DNA of 64,000 nt. Source: Nocardia colli (GTDB lineage Bacteria; Actinomycetota; Actinomycetes; Mycobacteriales; Mycobacteriaceae). Each line of letters starts with the position of its first letter. Position 1 is the first letter of the stretch. This document shows, one piece after another, positions 53,200-63,800 of the stretch. A program made the translations under genes and the position numbers. The DNA is taken from assembly GCF_008704205.1 (NCBI RefSeq), contig NZ_VXLC01000001.1, positions 930,001 to 994,000 on the forward strand. Direction: 5' to 3'. The notes under the pieces were generated by a model. That model was given only the letters and a program-made list of their open reading frames with translations. It was not told the origin of the DNA and did no database searches.

Positions 53200-53619
53200 C
53201 TAGGGCCGGCCGTAGATCGCCGTCACGAACTCGCCGAGCTGATTGTCGTCGAGGTGCCTGGCCAGGTCGGCCTCGCTGATCATGCCGACCAGGCGCTTGT
53301 GGTCGATCACCGGCATCCGCTTGACCCGGTGAATCTCCATCGCGTCCAGCACGTCCTCGACGTCGGCCTCGGCGTCCACCCAGCGCGGCGTCGATTCGCA
53401 GAGTTCCGCGGCGCGCGTGGTGGCCGGGGAACGGCCCTGCGCAATGCATTTCACCACGATGTCGCGGTCGGTGATGATCCCGCACATCCGGTCGTTGTCG
53501 TCGGCGATGACGAGCGATCCCACGCCGAGTTCGGCCATCACCCTGGCGGCCTTCCCGACGGTCTCGTCCTTCGAGATCCACTGCGCACCGGGTTTCATGA
53601 TGTCCCTGGCGGTCGTCAT
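53200..53619 (-). CDS. two-CBS-domain protein (Hrp1-like)
   Basis: 139 residues, two CBS repeats: 'GAQWISKDETVGKAARVMAELGVGSLVIADD' and 'TPRWVDAEADVEDVLDAMEIHRVKRMPVID', both read in parts. It resembles hypoxic-response protein 1-type CBS proteins, which bind adenine nucleotides and form dimers. The ligand and partner are unknown. It converges with the RibD-like gene (2 nt between stops). Confidence 0.9.
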   Translation of the reverse strand: MTTARDIMKPGAQWISKDETVGKAARVMAELGVGSLVIADDNDRMCGIITDRDIVVKCIAQGRSPATTRAAELCESTPRWVDAEADVEDVLDAMEIHRVKRMPVIDHKRLVGMISEADLARHLDDNQLGEFVTAIYGRP

Positions 53620-53724
53620 GGGGCTTCCTCCTCGCTAGTCAGCACTGCTGATCCGGATGGAGCAAGACCGATTCTGCCGCTGATAACACCGACCGGTCGG
53701 TGCTTTGAGCTAACTGATCCCGAT

Positions 53725-53770
53725 AAAAAGCCAGGTGCCACGACATTCACTGTTGTGGCACCTGGCTTCG
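53725..53770 (-). terminator. terminator of the pknB operon
   Basis: 17-bp stem with one G-T pair (AAGCCAGGTGCCACGAC with its partner at 53752-53768), 7-nt loop, and a run of five T residues on the minus strand, 23 bp beyond the pknB stop. Confidence 0.93.
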
Positions 53771-53792
53771 GTCTGACTACGCGGGGGACCGG

Positions 53793-55697
53793 TCAGGGTG
53801 GTCCGAGGACGCCTACGCCGACAACCACTGTTCCGTTCTTCGGGATCGACCCACTCGCGGACGGCTGCTGACTCAGAATCCGGCCGACGCTGCTCGTGTC
53901 GAACGTCCCCTGCGGCGACTGGCTGATCTGGCTCTGCGTGCCGGTCCAGCCCTCCGCCCGCAGCTTGTCCACCGCCTGCGCGACGGTCAGCCCGACCAGC
54001 GAAGGCATCTTGATCTGATCGCTGGACACCTGAACGGTGACCGTTGAGCCCTTCTCCGCGCTCGCGCCGCCTGCCGGGCTGGTCGAGAGCACCTCGCCCT
54101 TGGGCCGGGAGGACGGCACTTCCTGGATGGTGATCTTGAATCCGGCGCTGTCCACCAGGTTCGGCTTGGCGACGTCGATGTCCTGGCCGACCACGTTCGG
54201 CACCCGGACCGATTCCGGGCCGCCGCCGATGGTGATGACGATGGCCTTGTCGACGTCGACCCGGGAACCGGCGGACGGATCCTGCCCGATGACCTTGTCG
54301 ACGTCCTGCGCGCTGGACGGCTTCTTCTGGACCTGCGGGTCCATCTTCAGGTTGCCGTTGCGCAGCGCCACCTCGGCCTCGGCCTGGCTCATCCCGTCGA
54401 GCTTGGGCACCTGCACCTGGGCCGGGCCGGTGGAGACCTGCACGGTGACGGTGCTGCCCTTGTCCTGCCGGGATCCGCCGAGCGGCGCGGTGGCGATGAC
54501 ATTGCCGGTCGCGACCTTGCTGTCCGGCTTCTGCTGGATGGCGACCTTGAAGCCCGCCTGCTGCAACACGTCGGTCGCCTGCTGCGAGGTCTTGCCCGAA
54601 AGGTCCGGCACCGCAATCTGATCCGGCTTGCTGCCGGGGCCGACCAGCACCCAGAACAGCGCGAGCAGCACCGCGACACCGGCGGCCGCGGCGATCCCGA
54701 TGTAGAGCGTGCGGCGCGGGCCGCCCTGCTCCGGTGGTCCCTGCTCGGCGGTGTCGTCGTTGCGCTCGACCGTGCGGTAGCTGCGCGGCGCCGGCTCGTC
54801 CGAGCCGAAGACGGTGGTGCGATCCTCGTCGGTCATCACCATCGGGGCGATCGGCTTCTGCCCGCCGAGCACCCGGATCAGGTCGGCGCGCATCTCGGCC
54901 GCGCTCTGATAGCGGTTGGCCGGGTTCTTGCTCATCGCCTTGAGGATCACCGAGTCGAGCTCGCGCGGCACGCCGGGATGCACGTGCGACGGCAGCCGCG
55001 GGTCCTCCCGGACATGCTGGTAGGCCACCGCGACCGGCGAGTCACCGGTGAAAGGCGGCTCCCCGGTGAGGATTTCGAACAGCACACAGCCGACCGAGTA
55101 CACGTCGGAGCGGGCGTCGACGGTCTCGCCGCGCGCCTGTTCGGGCGAAAGGTATTGCGCGGTACCGATCACCGCGGCGGTCTGGGTCATCGGGTTGGCG
55201 CTGTCGGCGATCGCGCGCGCGATGCCGAAGTCCATCACCTTCACCGCGCCGGCCCGGTTGATCATGATGTTGGCCGGCTTCATGTCGCGGTGCACGATGC
55301 CGGCCTTGTGGCTGAAATCCAGTGCGGCACAGACGTCCGCGACGACCTCCATGGCCCGGCGCGGCGGCAGCGGACCCTGGCCGCGCACGATATCGCGCAG
55401 CGTGTCGCCCTCGACGTACTCCATCACGATGTACGGCAGCGGGCCGTCGTCGACCTTGGCCTCGCCGGTGTCGTACACCGCGACGATGGCCGGATGATTC
55501 AGCGCGGCGGCGTTCTGCGCCTCCCGCTTGAACCGCAGGTAGAAGGTGGGGTCGCGGGCCAGGTCGGCGCGCAGCACCTTGATCGCCACGTCCCGGCTGA
55601 GCCGCAGGTCCCGGGCCTTGTGCACCTCGGACATGCCGCCGAACCCGATGATCTCGCCCAGCTCATAGCGGGAGGAGAGATTCTTCGGGGTCGTCAT
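53793..55697 (-). CDS. pknB: Ser/Thr protein kinase PknB with four PASTA domains
   Basis: 634 residues. The kinase domain has Lys40 (VAIK), the catalytic loop HRDMKPAN with Asp138, DFG at 156-158, and activation-loop threonines at 171 and 173, all numbered as in M. tuberculosis PknB. One membrane helix (residues about 335-355) leads to four extracellular PASTA repeats that bind muropeptides or lipid II. It phosphorylates CwlM, the MurJ pseudokinase and others. The ATG overlaps the pknA stop (ATGA). It is the last gene of the operon. Confidence 0.98.
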   Translation of the reverse strand: MTTPKNLSSRYELGEIIGFGGMSEVHKARDLRLSRDVAIKVLRADLARDPTFYLRFKREAQNAAALNHPAIVAVYDTGEAKVDDGPLPYIVMEYVEGDTLRDIVRGQGPLPPRRAMEVVADVCAALDFSHKAGIVHRDMKPANIMINRAGAVKVMDFGIARAIADSANPMTQTAAVIGTAQYLSPEQARGETVDARSDVYSVGCVLFEILTGEPPFTGDSPVAVAYQHVREDPRLPSHVHPGVPRELDSVILKAMSKNPANRYQSAAEMRADLIRVLGGQKPIAPMVMTDEDRTTVFGSDEPAPRSYRTVERNDDTAEQGPPEQGGPRRTLYIGIAAAAGVAVLLALFWVLVGPGSKPDQIAVPDLSGKTSQQATDVLQQAGFKVAIQQKPDSKVATGNVIATAPLGGSRQDKGSTVTVQVSTGPAQVQVPKLDGMSQAEAEVALRNGNLKMDPQVQKKPSSAQDVDKVIGQDPSAGSRVDVDKAIVITIGGGPESVRVPNVVGQDIDVAKPNLVDSAGFKITIQEVPSSRPKGEVLSTSPAGGASAEKGSTVTVQVSSDQIKMPSLVGLTVAQAVDKLRAEGWTGTQSQISQSPQGTFDTSSVGRILSQQPSASGSIPKNGTVVVGVGVLGPP

Positions 55698-57220
55698 TGT
55701 TGTCCTTGCGAAGAGTTATTGGGCGCGCTCGGGGTGGCCGCGGGGCTCCGGCCGTTGTTGTTCCCCGGAAATGGTATGTCGATCGTGGGAATTCGGGGCA
55801 GGGTGGTGGCCGGAGTCGTCGTCGACGGCTTCGTGGTCTTCGGCGGCGTGGTCGTGCTCGGCGGCGGGGTGGTCGTCGTCGGCTCGGGCGTCGTCGTCGG
55901 TGGTTCGGTGGTGGTGGTCGGCGCCTCGGTGGTGGTAACCGGCGGCGGCGGAACGGGTTTCGGCGTCGTCGTGCTGGTCACCGGCGGCGGTGGCGGTTTG
56001 GGCGCCGTGGTGGACGTGGTGGCCGGCGGCACCTTCGAATCGGGGTTCGTGTCGCCGCCGAACATCAGGTACAGCACGACCGCGAGCAACAGCACCGCGC
56101 CGCCGCCGAGCGCGGCCATCCACTTCTGCGTGGTGGTGAAGCGCTGACCGTTACCCGGTGCGACCTGATTACCGCCGGTGCCCGTGTTGAGCATCGTCGC
56201 GGGCGCACCGGTGCCGTTGCCGTAGCCCGCGTTGCCGAGGGCCGCACCGGCGGGCGCGGAGTAGTGCACCGTCGCACCGTCGAAATCGGTTGGCGTGGAC
56301 GGAATCGCGACGGTCGGCCCGGGCGGCAGCACCCGGGTGGCGCCGGTCATCGACAGCGACGGATTGGCTCCGGTCGGGGTCGGCGGCCTGCGGCCCGCGC
56401 GGACCGCGGCCACCGCGTCGGCGAATTCGCCGCCGCGCGAATAGCGGCTCTTCGGGTCCTTGCTCATGGTGATCTCGATCAGCTCGCGCACATTGGCGGG
56501 CAGATCGCCCGGCATCGGCGGCGGCGTCTCGCGCACGTGCTTCATCGCGACGGTGATCGCGCCGTCGCCGCTGAACGGACGGGTGCCGGCCAGCGCCTCG
56601 TAACCGACCACGCCGAGCGAGTACACGTCGCTGGCCGCGGTGGCGTCCTCGCCGACCGCCTGCTCCGGCGCGATGTACTGGGCGGTGCCCATCACCATGC
56701 CGGTCTTGGTCACCGGGGAGGCGTCCACGGCCTTGGCGATGCCGAAGTCGGTGATCTTCACCTGACCGGTCGGCGTCACCAGGATGTTGCCCGGCTTCAC
56801 GTCGCGGTGCACCACGCCCGCGCGGTGCGCGACGTCGAGTGCCCGGCCGGTCTGCTCCAGCATGTCCAGGCCCTGACCGACGGAGAGCCGGCCGAGCCGG
56901 TTCAGCACCGTGTTCAGCGGCTCGCCCTGCACCAGTTCCATGACCAGGTAGGCGGTTTCGCTGCCCTGCGGGTCGGTGGTCTCGCCGTAGTCGTAGATCC
57001 CGGCGATCCCAGGGTGGTTCAGCTGGGCGGTGGTCCTGGCCTCGGTGCGGAACCGGTGCCGGAACGTGGGGTCGGCGGAGAACTCGGATTTGAGCACCTT
57101 GACGGCCACCCGGCGGTCCAGCCGGGTGTCCAGCGCCTCCCAGACCTGGCCCATGCCGCCGGTCGCGATCAGGCGTTGCAGGCGGTAGCGGTCGGCGATC
57201 ATCGCACCGTTGTTCAGCAT
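55694..57220 (-). CDS. pknA: Ser/Thr protein kinase PknA
   Basis: 508 residues. N-terminal kinase with '[21 protein letters not shown]', '[10 protein letters not shown]' and 'DFGIAKAV'. A membrane helix ([11 protein letters not shown]) at about residue 380 is followed by a Thr/Pro-rich extracellular tail ([17 protein letters not shown]) of about 110 residues. Mycobacterial PknA lacks such a long tail. It acts with PknB on division and cell-shape proteins. The ATG at 57220 fits the family start; the frame is open upstream. Confidence 0.96.
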   Translation of the reverse strand: MLNNGAMIADRYRLQRLIATGGMGQVWEALDTRLDRRVAVKVLKSEFSADPTFRHRFRTEARTTAQLNHPGIAGIYDYGETTDPQGSETAYLVMELVQGEPLNTVLNRLGRLSVGQGLDMLEQTGRALDVAHRAGVVHRDVKPGNILVTPTGQVKITDFGIAKAVDASPVTKTGMVMGTAQYIAPEQAVGEDATAASDVYSLGVVGYEALAGTRPFSGDGAITVAMKHVRETPPPMPGDLPANVRELIEITMSKDPKSRYSRGGEFADAVAAVRAGRRPPTPTGANPSLSMTGATRVLPPGPTVAIPSTPTDFDGATVHYSAPAGAALGNAGYGNGTGAPATMLNTGTGGNQVAPGNGQRFTTTQKWMAALGGGAVLLLAVVLYLMFGGDTNPDSKVPPATTSTTAPKPPPPPVTSTTTPKPVPPPPVTTTEAPTTTTEPPTTTPEPTTTTPPPSTTTPPKTTKPSTTTPATTLPRIPTIDIPFPGNNNGRSPAATPSAPNNSSQGQQ

Positions 57221-57251
57221 CCCCGTACCTTCACTCGCACATCCATATCGT

Positions 57252-58721
57252 TCAGCTCCCCCGCAGACCGGCGTCCAAGACCGCACGCGCGATCGGCGCG
57301 GCCACCTTGCCGCCGGTCGCGCCGAGCGCCCGATCCCCGCCGTTCTCCACGATGACCGCGATGGCGATCTTCGGGTTCTGCGCGGGTGCGAAGGCGATGT
57401 ACCAGGCGTGCGGTGGGGTATTGCGGGGATCGCTGCCGTGTTCGGCGGTGCCGGTCTTGGACGCGATCTGATAGCGGGCGGAGGACTGGCCACCGGTGGT
57501 GTTGGTCTCCGACGCGATCATCAGATTCGTCAGCTGTGACGCTACCTGGGCGTTGAACGCCTGGCCGAGCGAGACCGGCTTGGTCTTGGACAATTCACTG
57601 AGGTCGGGCCCTTGCAGCTGGTCGACCAGGTGCGGCTCCATCCGGACGCCGCCGTTGGCCACGGTAGCCGCGATCACCGCGTTGTCCAGCGGGGTCAGCG
57701 CCACGTCGCGCTGACCGATGCTGCTCTGCGCCAGCGCGGCATTGTCGGCGATGGTGCCGACCGTGCTCTCCGCCACCGGAATCGGGATGCCCCGGTTCTC
57801 GCCGATGCCGAAGGCCGCGGCCTGGTCCTTGAGCTTCGCCGCACCGACCTTGACGCCGAGCTCGGCGAACGCGGTGTTGCAGGAGAACCGGAACGCGTCG
57901 TACAGCGAGGCGGTCTGGCCCGAGCCACAGGTGGAGCCGCCGTAGTTCTCCAGCGTGGTGCTGGTGCCCGGCAGGGTGATGTTCGGCGCCGCGGTGAATT
58001 GATCCTCCGGTGTCGCGATGTTGTTGGCCAGCGCGGCCGCGGTGGTCACCACCTTGAACGTGGAGCCGGGCGGATAGGTCTGCGAGACAGCCCGATTCAG
58101 CATCGGCTGGCGCTCGTCCGCGCTCAGCTGCTCCCAGGACTGGGTGCCGCGCGCGCCGTCGTGGCTGGACAGCTGGTTCGGGTCGTAGCTCGGGGTGGAC
58201 ACCATGGTCAGGATCCGGCCGGTGCTCGGCTCGATCGCCACCACCGATCCGGTGAAGTTCTTGCTGGTCAGCTGGTCGTAGGCGACCTGCTGCATGGCCG
58301 GGTCCAGGGTGGTGAGCACGTTGCCGCCGCGCGGATCCCGGCCGGAGACCATGTCGACCAGCCGCTGTCCGAACAGGTGGCTGTCGGAGCCGTTGAGCAC
58401 CGAATCCTCGGCCCGCTCCAGCCCGGTGGTGCGGTACTGCATCGAGTAGAAGCCGGTGACCGGCGCGTACGCCTCGGGGGAGCTCGGGTAGGTGCGCAGG
58501 TACTTGTAGCGGTCCTCGGTGGCGACCGAGTTGGCGAGCACGGTGCCGCCCGCGGAGATCTGCCCGCGCTGGCGGGAGTACTCGTCGAGCAGCACCCGGG
58601 AGTTGCGCGGATCGGCGCGATAGTCGTCGGCCTTGATCACCTGCACATAGGTGGCGTTGAGCAGCAGCGCGACGATCATCAGCATCACCGCCATGGCGAC
58701 CCGGCGTAGGGGAGTGTTCAC
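57252..58721 (-). CDS. pbpA: penicillin-binding protein PbpA (class B transpeptidase)
   Basis: 489 residues. One N-terminal helix ([20 protein letters not shown]) is followed by the transpeptidase domain: SxxK 'PPGSTFKVV', SxN 'SCNTAF', and KTG in 'SKTGTAEH'. It cross-links peptidoglycan at the septum with RodA. The GTG at 58721 overlaps the rodA stop (GTGA); the much longer open frame upstream lies inside rodA. Confidence 0.97.
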   Translation of the reverse strand: MNTPLRRVAMAVMLMIVALLLNATYVQVIKADDYRADPRNSRVLLDEYSRQRGQISAGGTVLANSVATEDRYKYLRTYPSSPEAYAPVTGFYSMQYRTTGLERAEDSVLNGSDSHLFGQRLVDMVSGRDPRGGNVLTTLDPAMQQVAYDQLTSKNFTGSVVAIEPSTGRILTMVSTPSYDPNQLSSHDGARGTQSWEQLSADERQPMLNRAVSQTYPPGSTFKVVTTAAALANNIATPEDQFTAAPNITLPGTSTTLENYGGSTCGSGQTASLYDAFRFSCNTAFAELGVKVGAAKLKDQAAAFGIGENRGIPIPVAESTVGTIADNAALAQSSIGQRDVALTPLDNAVIAATVANGGVRMEPHLVDQLQGPDLSELSKTKPVSLGQAFNAQVASQLTNLMIASETNTTGGQSSARYQIASKTGTAEHGSDPRNTPPHAWYIAFAPAQNPKIAIAVIVENGGDRALGATGGKVAAPIARAVLDAGLRGS

Positions 58722-60208
58722 GTCGCTGGCCCCGCTTCCGGTCGGCCCGCATCGGGCTTGCGCAACAGTTCGGTGGTCATCTCCGCGATCGGGGCCGCAG
58801 GCACGGCCTTGCGGGCCGGCGCCGGTGCGCGCGCCGCGTCCGAGACCTTGATGAGCAACGCCAGCAGCGCGTAGTTGGCCAGCAGCGAGGAGCCGCCGTA
58901 GGACATGAACGGTGTGGTCAGACCGGTCAGCGGAATCAGCTTGGTGACACCGCCGACCACGACGAACAGCTGGATCGCGACGGTGAACGCCAGGCCCGCC
59001 GCGAGCAGCTTGCCGAAGCTGTCCCGCACGGCGAGCGCGGTGCGCAGGCCGCGCACGATGAGCACCAGGAACAGGACGAGCACCGCGGTGAGCCCGATCA
59101 GGCCGAGCTCCTCGCCGATGGTGGTGATGATGAAGTCGGTCTTGGCGAAGGGCACCTGATTGGGGCGTCCGCTGCCCAGGCCGGTGCCGGCCAGACCGCC
59201 GGTGGCCAGCCCGAACAGCGACTGGGAGATCTGATAGCCGGTGTTGTTGTAGTCGTCGAACGGGTGCAGCCAGGTCTGGGTGCGCACCTTGACGTGGCTG
59301 AACGTCTGGTAGGCGAAGAAGAAGCCGAGGGTGAGCAGCGCGCCGCCGATGATCAACCAGCCGACCCGCTCGGTGGCGATGTAGAGCATCACCAGCACCG
59401 TGCTGAAGATCAGCAGCGAAGTGCCCAGGTCTTTTTCGAAGACGAGCACGCCGACGCAGACGATCCAGACCACCACGATCGGGCCGAGGTCGCGTCCGCG
59501 CGGGAACTCCATGCCGAGCAGGTGCCGCCCGGCGGCGGTGAACAGGTCGCGCTTGGCCACCAGCACCGAGGCGAAGAAGATGATCAGCAGGATCTTCGCG
59601 AATTCGGCCGGCTGGATGCTGAATCCGGTGATCTTGATCCAGTTCTTCGAGCCGTTGATCTCGGAGAACCGGGCGGGCAGCACCGCGGGCAGGGCCAGCG
59701 CGATCAGCCCGACCAGGCCGAGCGTGTAGCCGTAGCGGGCCAGCGTGCGGTAGTCGCGCAGCACGATCAGCAGCACGACGAACACCACCATGCCGAGCGC
59801 GGTCCACAGGATCTGCTGATTGGCGTCGGGGGAGGGCATCGACCACGAGTTGTAGGCCGCCTCCTGCTGATCGGCCAGGTCGAGGCGGTGGATCAGCACC
59901 AAACCGAGTCCGTTGAGCAGCGCGACGATCGGCAGCAACAGCGGATCGGCGAACGGCGCGAACCGGCGCACCGCGAGATGGGCTACCCCGAACAAACCCA
60001 GAAAAGCCAGGCCGTACTTGGCGATGTCCCAGGTGACCGATTGCTCCTGACTGGCCTCGACCAGGAACAGCGAGACCGTCGTGATCACCGTCGCGCCCGC
60101 GAGCAGCAACAGTTCGATGTTGCGTCTCGTGCTCGGCGGCGGCGCGGGAGCGAAGCCGCCGGGAGGACTGGGAAAAGCCCCAGCGGACGGCGGTGCCGGC
60201 GCGGACAT
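58718..60208 (-). CDS. rodA: peptidoglycan glycosyltransferase RodA (SEDS family)
   Basis: 496 residues with 11 or more membrane helices. SEDS motifs are 'GINGSKNWIKI', 'FSIQPAEFAKILLIIFFA' and 'MSYGGSSLLANY' (some split by register). It polymerises glycan strands from lipid II and works with PbpA. The ATG overlaps the pstP stop by one base (TGATG). Confidence 0.97.
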   Translation of the reverse strand: MSAPAPPSAGAFPSPPGGFAPAPPPSTRRNIELLLLAGATVITTVSLFLVEASQEQSVTWDIAKYGLAFLGLFGVAHLAVRRFAPFADPLLLPIVALLNGLGLVLIHRLDLADQQEAAYNSWSMPSPDANQQILWTALGMVVFVVLLIVLRDYRTLARYGYTLGLVGLIALALPAVLPARFSEINGSKNWIKITGFSIQPAEFAKILLIIFFASVLVAKRDLFTAAGRHLLGMEFPRGRDLGPIVVVWIVCVGVLVFEKDLGTSLLIFSTVLVMLYIATERVGWLIIGGALLTLGFFFAYQTFSHVKVRTQTWLHPFDDYNNTGYQISQSLFGLATGGLAGTGLGSGRPNQVPFAKTDFIITTIGEELGLIGLTAVLVLFLVLIVRGLRTALAVRDSFGKLLAAGLAFTVAIQLFVVVGGVTKLIPLTGLTTPFMSYGGSSLLANYALLALLIKVSDAARAPAPARKAVPAAPIAEMTTELLRKPDAGRPEAGPAT

Positions 60209-61719
60209 CAGTCCGTCACCCGGCAGTTCTCCCCCGCGATCTGGGGGTTCGGCGACGCGGACGCCGACGGAACCGGGGTCGGCGTCTTGATCTCGGGGCC
60301 CTTCGCCTCACCGTTGCCGGGCACCGCGGGCGGTGCGGGATCGGCGGTCGGGGCGGCGGCGGTGCTCGGCGCGCCGGGTGTCGGCGCGGGCGGGGCGGCC
60401 GGCGGCGAGGACTCCGGCGTCGGCAGCACACCGGGCTGCGGCACCGAGGTCTTCGCCGGGCAGGCCGGGAGCAGCTCGCCCTGCGAGATGGACCGCATCT
60501 GTTCCTTGGCCCGATCCAGCGAACCCGGCGGCAAGCCCTTGCCGACCTGTTCGCGACCGGTCTGCTTCAGGTCGGTGACCTTCAGCTGCTTGCACGAGGA
60601 CGGCAGATCGGCGCCGGGATCGACCAGGGACAGCTCCCCGGTCTTGGTGACGCAGCCGACCTGATTCACGTCGTGGATCGAGTAACCGAGCACCGAACCG
60701 GGTAGGCCGCGCAGGATCACCACCGAGCCGTTGTCGGCGCCGACGTAGTAGTTGCTGCGAATCATCTTGTAGCCGACCAGCAATCCGACGCCGACCGCGA
60801 CCACCAGCGCGAACGCCAGGACGATCCAGCGCAGCTTGCGCGCCTTGCCCTTCGGCTCCGGCTCGGGTGTCGCGGCGGCCCGGCGCGGCGCGGCCCGCGG
60901 CGGCCGCATGGCTGCCGCGCGTCCGGCCGCGGTGTTCGGCGGCGGCGTGTCCTCGTCCACCCCGGACGCGGCGCCGGCCACGATCGGATGACTCTGGCCG
61001 TAATCGAGATCGATCACATCGGCGACGACGACCGTGACGTTGTCCGGTCCGCCGCTGCGCAGCGCCAGCTCGATGAGCCGGTCCGCGCATTCGTCGGTGC
61101 TGCCCTCGCGCATGGTGTTCGCGATGGTCTCATCGCTCACCACATCCGAGAGGCCGTCCGAGCACAGCAGATAGCGGTCCCCGGCGCGCGCCTCGCGCAT
61201 GATCAGCGTCGGCTCGATCTCGTTGCCGGTGAGCGCGCGCATGATCAGCGAGCGCTGCGGGTGCGTGTGCGCCTGCTCCGGGGTGATCCGGCCCTCGTCC
61301 ACCAGCGACTGGACGAACGTGTCGTCGCGGGTGATCTGGGCCAGCTCGCCGCCGCGCAGCATGTACGCGCGGGAGTCGCCGATGTGCACCAGGCCGAGCT
61401 TCTTGCCGGCGAACAGGATCGCGGTGAGCGTGGTGCCCATCCCGTCGAGTTCGGGCTCCTCCTCGACCTGATCGGCGATGGCGGCATTGCCCTCCCTGGT
61501 CGCCGAATCGAGCTTGCCGAGCAGATCGTCGCCCGGCTCGTCGTCGTCGAGGTGGGCCAGGGCGGCGATCATCAACTGCGACGCCACCTCGCCCGCGGCA
61601 TGGCCACCCATGCCGTCGGCGAGCGCGAGCAAGCGCGCTCCGGCGTACACGGAATCTTCGTTGTTGCCCCGGACGAGTCCGCGGTCGCTACGCGCTGCGT
61701 AGCGGAGAACGAGTGTCAC
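60208..61719 (-). CDS. pstP: PP2C-family Ser/Thr phosphatase PstP
   Basis: 503 residues. The PP2C domain shows 'AARSDRGLVRGNNEDS', 'LALADGMGGHAAGEVAS', 'VHIGDSRAYML' and 'LLCSDGLSDVV' with metal-binding aspartates. A membrane helix (IVLAFALVVAVGVGLLVGY) near residue 340 precedes an extracellular tail that ends in a Pro/Ala-rich stretch. It reverses PknA/PknB phosphorylation. The GTG at 61719 overlaps the fhaB stop (GTGA). Confidence 0.97.
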   Translation of the reverse strand: MTLVLRYAARSDRGLVRGNNEDSVYAGARLLALADGMGGHAAGEVASQLMIAALAHLDDDEPGDDLLGKLDSATREGNAAIADQVEEEPELDGMGTTLTAILFAGKKLGLVHIGDSRAYMLRGGELAQITRDDTFVQSLVDEGRITPEQAHTHPQRSLIMRALTGNEIEPTLIMREARAGDRYLLCSDGLSDVVSDETIANTMREGSTDECADRLIELALRSGGPDNVTVVVADVIDLDYGQSHPIVAGAASGVDEDTPPPNTAAGRAAAMRPPRAAPRRAAATPEPEPKGKARKLRWIVLAFALVVAVGVGLLVGYKMIRSNYYVGADNGSVVILRGLPGSVLGYSIHDVNQVGCVTKTGELSLVDPGADLPSSCKQLKVTDLKQTGREQVGKGLPPGSLDRAKEQMRSISQGELLPACPAKTSVPQPGVLPTPESSPPAAPPAPTPGAPSTAAAPTADPAPPAVPGNGEAKGPEIKTPTPVPSASASPNPQIAGENCRVTD

Positions 61720-62183
61720 GATCGCAGCTCGATCACTGTTTTGCCGACACGGACAGGAGTGCCGAGCGGAACCCGTACGGCAGTGGTGACTTTCGCGCGA
61801 TCGAGGTAGGTGCCGTTCGTCGAGCCGAGGTCTTCGACGTACCAATCATCGCCACGCGGGGACAGTCGCGCATGTCTGGTCGAGGCGTAATCATCGGTGA
61901 GCACCAGCGTGGAGTCGTCCGCACGCCCGATCAGCACCGGTTGGGTGCCTAGCGAGATGCGGGTGCCGGCGAGTGAACCTTGAGTCACCACAAGAAATTT
62001 GGCGCCCTTCTGGCCCCGGCTGAAGGAGGGCAGCACCGCGGAACCGCGTGCGGCCCTGGGCTGTATCCGTATGCCGGATGCCGCGTAGATGTCGCTGCGC
62101 AAGGTGCGCAGCACCGCCCACACGAACAACCACAACAGCAGCAGGAACCCCGCACGGGTCAGTTGCAGGATCAGTCCCTGCAC
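61716..62183 (-). CDS. fhaB: FHA-domain protein FhaB (FipA)
   Basis: 155 residues, the length of mycobacterial FhaB. One N-terminal helix ('LTRAGFLLLLWLFVWAVLR') and a C-terminal FHA domain ('VLIGRADDSTLVLTDDYASTRHARLS', '[11 protein letters not shown]' with the canonical G-R-x-S-x-N/S-x-H elements). It binds phospho-threonine and helps recruit division proteins. The start GTG at 62183 follows GGAGGTGG. It leads the fhaB-pstP-rodA-pbpA-pknA-pknB transcript. Confidence 0.97.
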   Translation of the reverse strand: MQGLILQLTRAGFLLLLWLFVWAVLRTLRSDIYAASGIRIQPRAARGSAVLPSFSRGQKGAKFLVVTQGSLAGTRISLGTQPVLIGRADDSTLVLTDDYASTRHARLSPRGDDWYVEDLGSTNGTYLDRAKVTTAVRVPLGTPVRVGKTVIELRS

Positions 62184-62387
62184 GGCGTTCCACCTCCTGT
62201 TCGACCGTGTATGTCGGTGCCGTAGGTGCGGTTCGACCACCCCCACCAGCATGCTGGTCTTGCCGACCCCGGTACCGGAGACGTGCGTGTGTTGGCAGCA
62301 TCATAGGGCCGTAGGTCGAATTCGATCACGATACGACCGACGAATCCTGGATGGCCAAGTCGTGACCTGCATCGCGAGCTTACGGGA
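62184..62387. promoter_or_regulatory. fhaA-fhaB intergenic region
   Basis: 204 bp between fhaA and fhaB with no gene. It holds the fhaB ribosome-binding site and perhaps a promoter for the downstream operon. I cannot mark -35/-10 elements reliably. Confidence 0.5.
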
Positions 62388-63800
62388 TCAGACGATACGG
62401 ATCAGGATCTCGGAGTGCCCGGCGCGGATCACATCCCCGTCGGCGAGCTGCCAGTCTTGCACGGGAGAACCGTTGACCAGCGTGCCGTTGGTGGAACCCA
62501 GATCCGAGAGCATCGCGGTCTGCCCGTCCCAGCGGACCTCGATGTGCCTGCGCGAGACGCCGGTATCGGGCAGCCGGAAGTGCGCGTCCTGGCCGCGGCC
62601 GATGATGTTGCTGCCCTCGCGCAACTGGTACGTGCGGCCGCTGCCATCGTCGAGCTGAAGAGTCGCCGAGTAGCCCGATCCCGCCTGCGGGGCAGCCGGA
62701 TACGCGGGCGCGGCGCCGTAGCCGGGCTGCGCGCCGTAACCGGGCTGCTGCGAGTAGGCCTGGCCGTAACCGCCCTGGTCGTCCTGGCCGTAGGCGCCCG
62801 GCTCGGAGTAGGTCTGATCGCCGTAACCGGGCTCCTGGTAGCCCTGCTGGCCGTAGCCCGGCTGGGCGTAGCCCTGGCCTTGCTGGCCGTAGGCCGGATC
62901 CGCGTAGGCCTGATCGCCATAACCTTGCTGGCCGTAGCCCTGCTGCTGGCCGTAACCCGGCTCCTGATAGCCCGGCTGACCGTACGCGGCAGGCTCTTGG
63001 TAGCCCGGCTGGCCGTACGCGGGCTCCTGGTAACCGGGCTGGCCGTACGCGGGCTCCTGGTAGCCCTGCTGGCCGTAGCCACGATCGGCATAGCCCTGCT
63101 GCTGGCCGTAGCCCGGCTCCTGATAGCCCGGCTGGCCGTACGCCTGGCCACCCTGCTGGTAGTCGTAGCCGTTCTGGTAATCGCCGTAACCCTGCTGGCC
63201 CTCGGGTGCCGCGCCACGCGCATAGTCCTCGCGGTACGCGCCGTTCTGTGCACCACCGCGACCGGCAGGCGGTGGGGCGTACCCGCGGTTGCGTGGATCG
63301 GACTCCGCGGGCTCACGGCTCGGGTCATAGCCTGAGTTCTGCGTCATGGGGCCAGCTCCTGGTTGCGGGTTTGCAGGTCGTTGTGGCGTGGGTTCAGGGC
63401 CCCGAGCTGCTGTAGCTCCGCGACCGACGTCCGGGTCGACCCGGCCGCTAGCCCTGAACTGTCCGGTGTGCAGCGTAGGGGATGCCTCGAACGCCACGTG
63501 TACTTCGCCGTAGGTCTGCCAGCCTTGCTCGCGGATGTAATCCTGCAGGTGTTTGGCGAACGCGCGGGTGGTGAGGTCGTGATCGGCGTCCAACTGCTGA
63601 TGATCGGAAGAATTGATAGTGATCACATAACTGTTGGGCGCCAACAGATGTCCGCCGTCGAGCTCTTGGACATGATCGGCAGCCTCGCGCTGCAGCGCCG
63701 CCTCCACCTCCTGGGGCACGACGTTGCCGCCGAACACCCTGGCGAACACATCACCGACGGCGCCCTGCAGACGACGCTCGAACCGTGAAACGATGCCCAT
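62388..63800 (-). CDS. fhaA: FHA-domain protein FhaA
   Basis: 470 residues. The N-terminal DUF3662 domain (residues 1-115: '[23 protein letters not shown]', read in parts) is joined to the C-terminal FHA domain (about 385-470: '[24 protein letters not shown]', '[12 protein letters not shown]') by a Tyr/Gln/Gly-rich linker of about 200 residues with repeats. In mycobacteria its FHA domain binds phosphorylated MurJ pseudokinase. The ATG at 63800 follows GAAGGGAGG. It begins the minus-strand cell-wall operon. Confidence 0.96.
   Translation of the reverse strand: MGIVSRFERRLQGAVGDVFARVFGGNVVPQEVEAALQREAADHVQELDGGHLLAPNSYVITINSSDHQQLDADHDLTTRAFAKHLQDYIREQGWQTYGEVHVAFEASPTLHTGQFRASGRVDPDVGRGATAARGPEPTPQRPANPQPGAGPMTQNSGYDPSREPAESDPRNRGYAPPPAGRGGAQNGAYREDYARGAAPEGQQGYGDYQNGYDYQQGGQAYGQPGYQEPGYGQQQGYADRGYGQQGYQEPAYGQPGYQEPAYGQPGYQEPAAYGQPGYQEPGYGQQQGYGQQGYGDQAYADPAYGQQGQGYAQPGYGQQGYQEPGYGDQTYSEPGAYGQDDQGGYGQAYSQQPGYGAQPGYGAAPAYPAAPQAGSGYSATLQLDDGSGRTYQLREGSNIIGRGQDAHFRLPDTGVSRRHIEVRWDGQTAMLSDLGSTNGTLVNGSPVQDWQLADGDVIRAGHSEILIRIV
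62700..63190 (-). repeat. [14 protein letters not shown] coding repeats in fhaA
   Basis: More than ten degenerate copies of GYxEPxYGQPGY / GYGQQGY. Some DNA copies are nearly identical (for example near 63000-63060), so slippage or recombination could change copy number. The encoded linker should be disordered. Confidence 0.9.

Noticed and set aside
63781..63793. GAACCGTGAAACG as a twelfth parS site at the fhaA start
   Set aside because: Only the right half resembles parS; the left half is not TTTC-like and it lies in fhaA coding DNA.
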